Shown in pieces: positions 54,863 to 62,974 of a stretch of DNA of 64,000 nt. A model generated the notes under the pieces. That model was not told where the DNA came from. It saw nothing but the letters and a program-made list of their open reading frames with translations, and did not search any database. The translations under genes and the position numbers were made by a program. The stretch's first letter is position 1. Each line of letters starts with the position of its first letter. The DNA is from DATJKD01 sp963728295 (GTDB lineage Bacteria > Pseudomonadota > Gammaproteobacteria > Steroidobacterales > Steroidobacteraceae), in contig CAVSKB010000011.1 in assembly GCA_963728295.1 (NCBI GenBank), forward strand, positions 434,001-498,000, in the 5' to 3' direction.

Positions 54863-55907
54863 ATGGCCAGCCGTTCCGCTCCCATCGGCGCTCGGCTTCT
54901 CAAAGAAAGCGGAAGGACCTTACGCGTGACCACGAATCATGATGATCGACCACACCCGGTTCCTCCGTACGCCTATCTGCGATGGAAGGAGAACTACTTC
55001 TTCATCGTGATGGACAGGGAGAACGAGACCTACGGCATTTCGCATCTGAACAATGAGCCGCTCTTCAATCGCTCGCGCTTCGCGCTGAACTTCAGCTTGC
55101 AGGGACAGCCCTTCAGATACGCCAGCGAGGTGCCGTTTCCCGCCAATTTCGATCAAGCGCCCACTCTGAGCGACGGGAAGCTCTCGCTGCACTTTCGGGA
55201 ACCCCATCGCCGCTTCGATCTGAATTACGAGGGGGACGATCTGCAGGCTGCCATCACGTTCGAAGCAAGACGACCGACCTTCGATTTCGTCGCCTGCAGA
55301 TCCGCAGCCCCCGAGCAGCCTTCTTTCCAGGAGGTAATGACCTTGGGGCTTGAACCTTCCTTACAACCACCAGCAGCAATCCATGAAGGTCTCCGGGACG
55401 ATCACCGTCCGGTCGGGTGGCCGCGAGCGGAGGATCGTGCTGAACGGCCTGGGATATCGCGACCACTCCTGGAGCATGCGTACCGACAACATCTCCCGCC
55501 GACATGTCTGGACGGGGCTCAATTTCCCCGAGCGCGCTTTTGGAATCAAGGCGCTCGAGACCATCCATCGGCCTGGCCTGTGGGCGAAGGAGGGCTACGT
55601 AAGCGATGCCGACGGCGAACGAGCGCTGCGCGTCATCGACGTCAGCCACACGGGCAACAGCAACGGCTGGCCAAAGACGACACGTTTCTCGGTCCGCGAC
55701 ATCCAGGGTCGGTCATTCACCATCGAAGCCGACATAGCCGGTCGCTATGCGGATGTGCCGCTGCATGCGGAGAAGTCGGGTACGGGGGAGCCGACCTACG
55801 AAATACTCGAGACCTTTTCTCCGTTGAAGCTGCTCGAGACGGGCGAGTCCGGTATCGGGCTCGTCGAGATCGGCAGGCATCCGACGCTCAAGGATGCCTA
55901 TCGGTGA
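54863..55907 (+). CDS. AttH/CrtC-like beta-barrel protein, copy 4 (frameshifted)
   Basis: About 347 aa when joined. N-terminal part: RWKENYFFIVMDRENETYGISHLN and FALNFSLQG; an extra base near 55349 shifts the frame in MTLG/LNLPYNHQQQSMKVSG; the second part has GYRDHSWSMRTD and ETFSPLKLLETGESGIGLVEIG. It is the most diverged of the four family members. Its stop overlaps the GTG of the next gene (GTGA), the fourth kinase neighbourhood for this family. Confidence 0.75.
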
Positions 55908-57323
55908 GCGACGCGCTGCTGCAGTCGTTACTGGCGCTGCGTAAGGCCTGCGTGCAGCTGAAAGCCGAGGTACCTGCGTCCGTGCGTGCACGGCTGGATA
56001 TCATGACCACGGTGCTCGCGAAATTGATCGTCGACGCACGTGACCGGCCCGGAATGGAGAACGCACTGCTTGCCGAGTACGCGACCTTGCCCGGTGTCCT
56101 GGGTGAGTCGGACGCCGGACCTTCATGCAGCGAGTGAGGACCCTGGCACCCGGCTTGCATCGCGCACGGTCAAGCCTGCAACAGGTCATTGCGCAAGCGC
56201 GCGCGCACTCCGGACCTCGGGGCGGCGACCGGGTTGGAGCTGAAGAAGCTCGCACAGGCCGACGATGCGTTCGCCCGGGCCTGCGAGGACGCCATCGCCG
56301 CGGAAATTCGCACAGGGCGACGCTCTCGCGGCGAACAGCGAATTGCAGAGCGAAGTCTTCGACCGATCCGCCTTTCGGGACTATCTGGTCGGTGAACTCG
56401 GTGAAGACCCTGCCGTCGAAATCGCAAACGTTGCCCTGGCCTCTCGTGGCTTTTCGAAGCGAACCGTTCTCGTTGAGTTGCGCAACAGCCGCATCCTGCC
56501 CGCTGAAATCGCGCTGCGCATCGACCGCGCGTTCAATTTTCTCGGGACGACGGTCAGCGACGAGTTTGCGCCGCTGGTCGCACTGCACGGCGCTGGCATT
56601 CGGCTGCCAAAACCCTTCGCGCTCGAACCTACGGGAAAGGTGCTGGACGGCCCATTCATCATCTTCGAACGAAAGGTGGGTGGCCTGGTCGGCAACAATT
56701 TTCAGGCTCCGAGCCCCAATCCTCTGTTGGCCGCCGACGTGGCACGGTGCCTCGCGCAGGTGCATCGCACGCCCATCGCAGTCGTGCCGCGAATTCACGG
56801 GGGTGGTTTGTCAGCCGAGGAGCAGGTGCGCGAGGACCTCGACAAGTCCTTCGCCGACTTCACCGGTCTTGGCTTCCCGGTTCCGGTGATGGACGCTGCT
56901 TTCAACTGGCTGTATGCGCACATCGATCGGGCCGCCGGCGACTGCGCCGTCGTGCACGGCGACTACAACTTCAACAACCTGTTGATCGACGGTGATCGTG
57001 TCTCGGCAATCGTGGACTGGGAATTTCTGCACGCCGGCAATCCGGCCGCCGACCTTGGCTGGATCCATTACAGCGCGGAGGGCATTTGCGGTTGGCGGCA
57101 GTTCCTGAATTTCTACGCGGACGCCGGTGGCTATCGGCTCAATCCCGTGGATCTGGAGTACTTCATTTTGCTCGGACAGACGCGGCTCGGTGTGATGACA
57201 CTCCAGACTGAAATTGGCTTCAACCAGGGCCGTTTCGACGATCTGAAATTCGGATTGTCCGGTGCGCTGTACACCAACAAGGTGCTGATGCGGATCAGCA
57301 CGCTGCTCCAGGCGCTGGCATAG
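55904..57323 (+). pseudogene. APH-family phosphotransferase with N-terminal helical extension (frameshifted)
   Basis: A kinase of the 1-1362 type. The first 77-codon open piece (GTG 55904 to 56137) is helical (ALRKACVQLKAEVP, MENALLAEYATLP) and looks like the N-terminal extension; it continues in other frames (RTLAPGLHRARSSLQQ, then GLELKKLAQADDAFARACEDA, then QGDALAANSELQ) with breaks near 56120, 56215 and 56315. From 56320 the APH domain is clean: FSKRTVLVEL, VVHGDYNFNN, DWEFLHAGNPAADLGWI. If 55904-56137 is instead a separate small gene, the kinase starts near 56125. Confidence 0.72.
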
Positions 57324-57325
57324 AG

Positions 57326-57620
57326 TCATCCCTCGACCCCTCGATTTTCCGTCAGTCGTTCCGTCGCTTCATCGAGACTGAAATGGAGCCGAACGTCGAC
57401 CGATGGCTGGAGAGCCATGACATCGAGCCCGATTCTGGCGCAAGGCCGGTGAAGCCGGAATCCTGGGGGTCGACATTCCCGAGCAATATGGCGGACCCGG
57501 CGGGGATTTCCTGCACCGCCTTGGCTGCCCGAGATGGAAGCGCGGGTCATCGATCAGCTGCACCGGATCTTCGCAGGAACATCCGAGATCATGCGGATGA
57601 TCGTCGGCCGCACCATCTGA
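57326..57620 (+). pseudogene. Acyl-CoA dehydrogenase remnant with internal deletion
   Basis: The first ~65 residues of an acyl-CoA dehydrogenase (QSFRRFIETEMEPNVDRWLE, then after a lost T near 57435 FWRKAGEAGILGV and EQYGGPGGDFLHR) run directly into the last ~28 (VIDQLHRIFAGTSEIMRMIV, stop 57620). Some 300 central codons, including the flavin and acyl-CoA sites, are missing. It cannot be functional. Confidence 0.75.
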
Positions 57621-57669
57621 GGCGCGCGAGGATCCCGGACGCGCGTCGAGTGGACGCCTCCGGCGCCTG

Positions 57670-58119
57670 CTACCCGTAATAAAGTGCCTGATAGTCGGCA
57701 ACCAGTGCCGGACGCTCCACGCCGTCGATTTCGACGACGCATCTGAGCGTGACGAGCTGGCCGCCATGCGTCGGTGTCACGCCGTGCAGCGTCTGTCGCA
57801 GGCGGATCCGTTGTCCCGGGCGCACGGGGTGCGTGAAGCGCAGCTTGTCGAATCCGTAGCTGAAGCCCCCGGTGTGTCCGCTGACCTGCGCCAGCTCCTC
57901 GCCGAGCATCGGCAACAGGCAGGCGATCAGGAGACCGTGCGCAATCGTGCCGCCGCGCTCGCGCGTCGCGCGCCCGATATCGACATGCATCCAGTGATGG
58001 TCGCCCGTTACCCGCGCAAACTCCTCGATCTGCTGCTGCGAGATCTCCAGCCATCGGGAAGCGCCCAGGTCTTCACCGACCCGCGCAGCAAGCTCGGAAA
58101 GGCGAAGGTCAAGCGGCAT
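57670..58119 (-). CDS. MaoC-like dehydratase/hydratase
   Basis: 149 aa hot-dog protein with FARVTGDHHWMHVD (the Asp/His hydratase motif) and GGTIAHGLLIACLLP, complete in itself unlike the pair at 45131-46058. Probable 2-enoyl-CoA hydratase. ATG at 58119 overlaps the MFS gene stop by 11 bases; an earlier start at 58161 is possible. Confidence 0.87.
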   Translation of the reverse strand: MPLDLRLSELAARVGEDLGASRWLEISQQQIEEFARVTGDHHWMHVDIGRATRERGGTIAHGLLIACLLPMLGEELAQVSGHTGGFSYGFDKLRFTHPVRPGQRIRLRQTLHGVTPTHGGQLVTLRCVVEIDGVERPALVADYQALYYG

Positions 58120-59440
58120 CGGCCGCTGGTTTCCATTCGGCGACCGCGAGGCGCGCCGCATACATGAAAAGTCCTGCCGCCATCAGGCAGAACGCCATGC
58201 CTGCCGTAAGTGCGTATCGCAGGCTGTCCTTGCCGAGCGCGGGCGCCCACCAGTCGCTCAGGATGCCGATCAGGAAGGTGCAACCTGCACCGCCGAGGAT
58301 CGCATTGGCGAACGATGAGAGGCCGGCGGCCGTGCCTCGCGCGCCCGGATCGCAGATTGTCTGCCACGCTGCGTTGTAGGCCGGCGCGTACAGCACGCTC
58401 ATGGTCGTCCCCGCGAGGGTTATCGCAAGCGCCGCCGGCAACGATGGCAACCAGAATATCAGCAGGTAGAGTGGGACGAGCCCGATCATCGTCCAGGCGG
58501 AGATCCAGATCAGATCGGTCACCGACCGCGACGCGACACGATTGCCGACCCAGCCTCCGAGCAGCAGGCCAGCCGTCATGCCTGTCGCGAGCACGGGGCC
58601 AAAGTACAGCCCGACTTGCTGAAGGCTCAAGCCGTGGCTGCGCAGGAAAAAGATCGGTAGCCACTGGACCATGCCGATACTGATGAAGGATGCCACGGCA
58701 CCCGCGATGAGAAGCCAGCGTAAAGGGCGGTTGCGCCACACGAGCAGAAACGACGATTGCGGCATAGCCCCGGACGATGGTTGGCGGCGCGGTGCTTCGC
58801 GAACGGGCTCGGGAAACGCAAACGCGATGAGTAGTGCGACGATCACGCCCGGAGGGCCGGCCACCAGAAAGGCCGCGCGCCATCCGAACCGCGTCGCGAG
58901 CCACGTGCCCAGCAGGAAGCAGACCAGGATGCCCACCATTCCGCCCGCGTAGAAGATCGCGACCGCCATCGGCCGCCGGGCCGGCGGGTAGCGGTCTGCG
59001 ATCGCGGAGATCGCTGCCGGGACGTTGGCGGCTTCGCCGATGCCGACCCCAGCCCGCGCGATCGCAAGCTGGATGAACGAGTTAGCCATCCCGCAAGCCG
59101 CGGTCAGAAAGCTCCACAGAAGGAGTGACCAGATCATGACGCGCTTGCGGCTGTAATGGTCGACCAGCCATCCCGCTGCGATGCCACAAGTGCCATAGAT
59201 GACGACGAACGATGCGCCGGTGAGAAGCGAAAGCTGCTTGTCCGACAGCGCAAACTCGGATTTCACCATCTCCCCAACGACGACCATCACCAGCCGATCG
59301 TAGTAGGACAGGAAGTAAGTCAGCGCAAGCAGCAGCAGCATGAGCCCGGCCGAGGAAGCGACAGACGCAGGTGCGCCTGTGGTGCCGTTCACCGTGAGCT
59401 CGTCACGCGTCTGAAGACCCTCTCGCACGCGGGCGATCAT
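58109..59440 (-). CDS. MFS transporter (spinster-like)
   Basis: 443 aa inner-membrane transporter with about twelve hydrophobic spans. SYYDRLVMVVVGE in TM1, the loop motif GWLVDHYSRKRVMIW between TM2 and TM3, GVGIGEAANVPAAISAIADRYP and RRPMAVAIFYAGGMVGI in the N-half are typical of spinster/4-hydroxybenzoate-like facilitators. Likely imports a pathway compound (acid or steroid-like). Start ATG at 59440 overlaps the end of the hydrolase gene. Confidence 0.92.
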   Translation of the reverse strand: MIARVREGLQTRDELTVNGTTGAPASVASSAGLMLLLLALTYFLSYYDRLVMVVVGEMVKSEFALSDKQLSLLTGASFVVIYGTCGIAAGWLVDHYSRKRVMIWSLLLWSFLTAACGMANSFIQLAIARAGVGIGEAANVPAAISAIADRYPPARRPMAVAIFYAGGMVGILVCFLLGTWLATRFGWRAAFLVAGPPGVIVALLIAFAFPEPVREAPRRQPSSGAMPQSSFLLVWRNRPLRWLLIAGAVASFISIGMVQWLPIFFLRSHGLSLQQVGLYFGPVLATGMTAGLLLGGWVGNRVASRSVTDLIWISAWTMIGLVPLYLLIFWLPSLPAALAITLAGTTMSVLYAPAYNAAWQTICDPGARGTAAGLSSFANAILGGAGCTFLIGILSDWWAPALGKDSLRYALTAGMAFCLMAAGLFMYAARLAVAEWKPAADAA

Positions 59441-60228
59441 ACCTCGGCCCTCGCAGGGCTCGTGCGAGTCTGTCGCGCGAGAGCCAGGCCCAGAGGATGT
59501 CGAACATCAGCTCCTTGTGCTCGGTAAGGCGATGGTCACCCTCGCTGACAAGGAACAGGTCCACGGGAGCACTGCACTGCCGGACGAACGCGAGGCTCTG
59601 GTTCCAATCGATCGTGTCGTCCCGCATCCCATGGATGATGAGAGTCGCCGCGGCGTGTCGGTGCAGGAGCACTGCCGGATCGTATTGCGCACCGTCTTCC
59701 ACCAGCCGATACCCGATCTCCAGGTCTATCCACGCGCTGCGGAAGCGGCGCAGGCCGGTCCGTCTGCCAGCGTTCGCGCTCGTCAGGCGTCAGTTCTGCC
59801 AGGCAGATTTCCTGGAAACTTCAGCGCTGGGGCGAGCATCACCAGCGGGCCCGCATTCGCCGACTGTGCCAGTGCATGCCACGCTACGACCGCTGCGCCC
59901 ATCGACGACCCTATGAGCACCGGGTCAGCAGCGACTCCGCTCTCCCGCACCCATCGAGCCACGGCCGACAGATCGGACAACATCCCACTCATCGTCAGGT
60001 CGCAAACGGAGCCGTCCGATTGTCCATGGCCGCGCAGGTCCAGTGCGAGCGAATGCCCAACCCTTCTCGTTGAATCTCTGCGCCGAAGTGGACTGCCTTC
60101 TCGCCGCGGCGGTTAGAGCCGAGCCCATGGACGAACAGTGCCGCCCGCGCACAGGATTCGGCCGGATACCAGTCGATAGCCACCGACTCCCCGCTCTGGA
60201 CCTCGATTCGATGTACTTCGGGCGTCAC
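59403..60228 (-). pseudogene. Alpha/beta hydrolase (frameshifted)
   Basis: Serine hydrolase of about 270 aa in three frames: VHGLGSNRRGEKAVHFG from GTG 60228; then SDLSAVARWVRES and the nucleophile elbow IGSSMGAAVVAWHALAQ; then IIHGMRDDTIDW and SEGDHRLTEH with the Asp and His of the triad, to the stop at 59403. Breaks near 60040 and between 59800 and 59710. The layout resembles monoacylglycerol-lipase/S33-type esterases. All triad residues remain, so assembly indels are a fair explanation. Confidence 0.72.
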
Positions 60229-60260
60229 GAGCAGACGGCGGCGGAAGTGGCGTGGGCTAC

Positions 60261-60596
60261 TTATCCAAGCCCATCGAGCAATCTGTAGATTCCGTCCGAC
60301 CTGAACGAGAGCGCTTCAATAAGCGCGGGCGACGGACTGCCCAGGAGCTCGACCGATACGTCGGCAAGCTGTCGCAGTTTGCGCATCGTCGGGCCAACGT
60401 TACGAATGTGCGCGAGCACGGCCTCTGAGGACGCATAGCTGTCTATCGCGATGCACTCGGCCCGGTCTTCGTTGATGAACCATTCGTAGAGGGAGGTTCC
60501 CGGGATCGTGCTGTCGCACCAGCCGCACGCATTCGGCGGCCAGGGCCGTGAACTCCTCGGTTTTCCGGGATGAATTCCGAATCGCGCTACCGACAT
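60261..60596 (-). CDS. ABM-like small protein (paralogue of 12206-12553; local frame scramble)
   Basis: 111 aa in one open frame. MSVARFGIHPGK and IPGTSLYEWFINEDRAECIAIDSYASSEAVLAH-type sequence match 12206-12553, but the ~16 residues between (PRSSRPWPPNACGWCD here) match only when read one frame over (TEEFTALAAECVRLVRQHD), showing two compensating indels near 60505 and 60565. Probably an alpha/beta-barrel monooxygenase-like protein. Start chosen at 60596; 60608 and 60632 are alternatives. Confidence 0.65.
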   Translation of the reverse strand: MSVARFGIHPGKPRSSRPWPPNACGWCDSTIPGTSLYEWFINEDRAECIAIDSYASSEAVLAHIRNVGPTMRKLRQLADVSVELLGSPSPALIEALSFRSDGIYRLLDGLG

Positions 60597-60694
60597 GATT
60601 CTCGACATTGCTGGCTGCTCCAAGCTGGGCAAAGTTCCTGCCTTTGGGCGAACCGGCAGAGGAGGCCGCCTGGCAGGCTAGCCGTGACCGCTCG

Positions 60695-61157
60695 TCAAAC
60701 GGACTCGCCGCTGGCGACCTCGGTAAGCCGCGGTGCGGACGACGATGCTCGTGCGTGATCACCCACTCGCCGTTCTCGCGCACCCACACCAGCGTTACCC
60801 GGATGTCCTTGCTGAAGGACGCGCCGCCCGCCGTGACGCCGTGCCAGCGGCACGAGACGGACGACCACCCGACGTCCCCTCGACGGAAAACTCTGAGGTC
60901 TCCGAGGTAGTCGAAGTTTACTTCGACGTACTTCTTCATCACCCGGTACCAGGCGGTCGAGTACTGGGACCATCCGAGGAAGCCCGCCGACCGGTGGAGC
61001 GATATCGTACGCCGTGAAATCCTCGTCCTTCTTGTACAGGTGCGCGACGGACTCGCGGTCGAACGGACGGCGCTTGAAATCGTACAGCCGTCGGTACTCC
61101 TCGACGCGCTGCATCAGGGCCTTCACTTCTGGATCGCTGGATATCGTTGGCGGCCAT
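60695..61157 (-). pseudogene. SnoaL-like protein (frameshifted)
   Basis: NTF2-fold protein of about 150 aa in three frames: MAANDI from ATG 61157, then SSDPEVKALMQRVEEYRRLYDFKRRPFD and AYDIAPPVGG, then GWSQYSTAWYRVMKKYVEVNFDYLGDLRVF and VTLVWVRENGEWVITHEH. The order fits calcium/calmodulin-kinase-association-like SnoaL proteins. Breaks near 61138, 60973 and 60730. It precedes the ABM-like gene in the same direction. Confidence 0.65.
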
Positions 61158-61205
61158 GCTGGTGTCCTCGTGGCAATCGCAGCGGCTGCACCAGGCGAGC
61201 GCAAC

Positions 61206-61234
61206 TTGTCGTACGATAACACGATAGCTAAATA
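61206..61234 (+). promoter_or_regulatory. Predicted promoter of SDR 61283
   Basis: TTGTCG at 61206-61211 and TAAATA at 61229-61234 are 17 bases apart, about 50 bases before the ATG. The spacer includes a TCGTACGA palindrome and CGATAGCTA, partly like the 7044 site. Confidence 0.4.
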
Positions 61235-61282
61235 ATCGTCTGCTGGCACATCGCATCGGAATGGCGTTGCCGGGGAGCCGTC

Positions 61283-62026
61283 ATGACTGGATCGCTGAGC
61301 GGGAAAGTAGCCATCGTCACCGGCGGATCGCGTGGCATCGGGCGCGCCATCGCGGAATCGCTCGCGCTGGAAGGATCCGCGGTCGTGATCAACTATGCCG
61401 CGAATGCCGTCGCTGCGGCGGACGCGGTGCGAGCGATAACGGAGCGGGGCGGGCGCGCGGACAGTATCCGCGCGGACATAGCGGAGCCACGGTCGGCGGC
61501 GGAGATATTCGCGTTCGCTGACAAGCGCTTCGGCCGTGCGGACATACTCGTGTGCAACGCCGGCGTCGCTGCGGTGATTCCGCTCAGCGCAATAACCGAA
61601 TCGGATTACGATCGCATCTTCGGGGTGAACGTACGCAGTCTCGTTTTTCTGCTGCAGGCAGCCGCGGCTTCTCTGAACGATCGCGGCAGAATCGTGGCGA
61701 TATCGTCGACGATTGCTGCGTTTCCGAGAGAGGGGATGGCGCTGTACGCATCGAGCAAGGCGGCGGTGCGCGCACTCACCGAGGTTGCGGCAATCGAACT
61801 CGGTCCACGCGGAATCACGGCGAACTGCGTGCTTCCGGGCATCGTCGAGACAGAAATGATCGCAGGACTTCCTGCGGAGTACCGCAAGACCGTCGCCTCG
61901 AGCTCGCCCTTTGGTCGCATCGGCATGCCGGATGACATCACCGGCGTAGTGAAGTTCCTTGCAGGCGAAGAGGCACGGTGGATTACCGGACAATCGATCA
62001 TCGCGAACGGTGGGGCGAGGCGCTGA
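61283..62026 (+). CDS. SDR family oxidoreductase (FabG-like)
   Basis: 247 aa classical SDR: TGGSRGIG, CNAG, VAISSTIA, catalytic YASSK, and IIANGGARR in place of the usual DGG ending. Closest in style to FabG/3-hydroxyacyl-CoA dehydrogenases, NADP type (N-Y after VVI). ATG at 61283 has GGGGAGCC upstream. Single + strand gene between two - strand units. Confidence 0.92.
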   Translation: MTGSLSGKVAIVTGGSRGIGRAIAESLALEGSAVVINYAANAVAAADAVRAITERGGRADSIRADIAEPRSAAEIFAFADKRFGRADILVCNAGVAAVIPLSAITESDYDRIFGVNVRSLVFLLQAAAASLNDRGRIVAISSTIAAFPREGMALYASSKAAVRALTEVAAIELGPRGITANCVLPGIVETEMIAGLPAEYRKTVASSSPFGRIGMPDDITGVVKFLAGEEARWITGQSIIANGGARR

Positions 62027-62109
62027 GAGCCCATGCCCGCTCGTTTCGGCGAATCCGCGCCTGTTGCGGCCGCCGCGCTGAATCCGCGGCCTTCATCCGG
62101 CGCTGCGGG

Positions 62110-62901
62110 TCAGACTCCGCGCCAATTCGGGGTGCGCTTCTCGGCGAAGGCCCGTGGACCCTCGCGCGTGTCCTCCGCGTTTCTCCACACCATGTATCCC
62201 GGATAGCTGTGCTGGTTACGCAGGCACTCTGCGAGGCTCGGCTCGTCGAGCCCACGCATGACAGTCTCCTTCGAGGCGCGGATGGCGAGCGGTGCACATT
62301 TGAGAATGTGCTCGCTCCATCGGGTGGCCGCTGCGCGCAGGTCGCTTGCTGGCACTACTTCGTTGACGAAACCAAGCCGCAGACCCTCGTCCGCGCCGAC
62401 CGGACGCGCGGTCAGAATCATTCCCATGGCCTGCTTGAGCCCGATCTGCCTGGCGAGCCGGTGCAAGCCGCCTCCGAGCGCGACGGCACCCACCAGCGGC
62501 TCAGGCAGGCCGAAGCGCGCGGTGTCGGCAGCGACGATGATGTCGCAGGCGAGCGCAAGCTCGAAACCGCCGCCAAGGGCAACGCCGTTTACCGCCGCGA
62601 TGACGGGCTTGTACAGGTCGAAGCGCTCGATGAGGCCCGCGTAACCGCTCTTTGGATAGCCGCCGGCGGTGATGTCGGCCGCCTTCGCGGCCGCCTTGAG
62701 GTCGCTGCCCGCGCAAAACGCGCGGTCGCCCGCGCCGGTAACGATGCACACGCGCTGCTCCGCGTCGGCGGCAAAATCGTCGAACGCCGCCTGCAGCTCG
62801 AAGTGCATCGGCTTGTGCAACGCGTTCATGACCTCCGGCCGATTCAAGGTTATCGTGGTCACGTGATCGCGCGACTCGACCTTTATGAACTGGAATTCCA
62901 C
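62110..62901 (-). CDS. Enoyl-CoA hydratase
   Basis: 263 aa crotonase with all hydratase landmarks: DRAFCAGSDL, GVALGGGFELALACD with the first catalytic Glu (FELA) and FGLPEPLVG with the second. Unlike the members at 1370, 7193 and 39084, this one should be a genuine 2-enoyl-CoA hydratase. GTG at 62901 has AGGA 7 bases upstream; longer in-frame readings continue antisense to the next gene and are rejected. It is divergent from the partial quinone reductase, with 73 bp between. Confidence 0.92.
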   Translation of the reverse strand: MEFQFIKVESRDHVTTITLNRPEVMNALHKPMHFELQAAFDDFAADAEQRVCIVTGAGDRAFCAGSDLKAAAKAADITAGGYPKSGYAGLIERFDLYKPVIAAVNGVALGGGFELALACDIIVAADTARFGLPEPLVGAVALGGGLHRLARQIGLKQAMGMILTARPVGADEGLRLGFVNEVVPASDLRAAATRWSEHILKCAPLAIRASKETVMRGLDEPSLAECLRNQHSYPGYMVWRNAEDTREGPRAFAEKRTPNWRGV

Positions 62902-62974
62902 TGACGTATCCTCGGCAGCCCGTGTTGAGGTTCTGAAGATGTCCGGCGGAGTATTTACCACAGAGCGTCGCCAA

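Noticed and set aside
62040..62105. GC-rich inverted repeat (GGCCGC and GCGGCC) between convergent SDR and ECH
   Set aside because: Arms of six bases in very GC-rich sequence without a T-tract; too weak to call a terminator.
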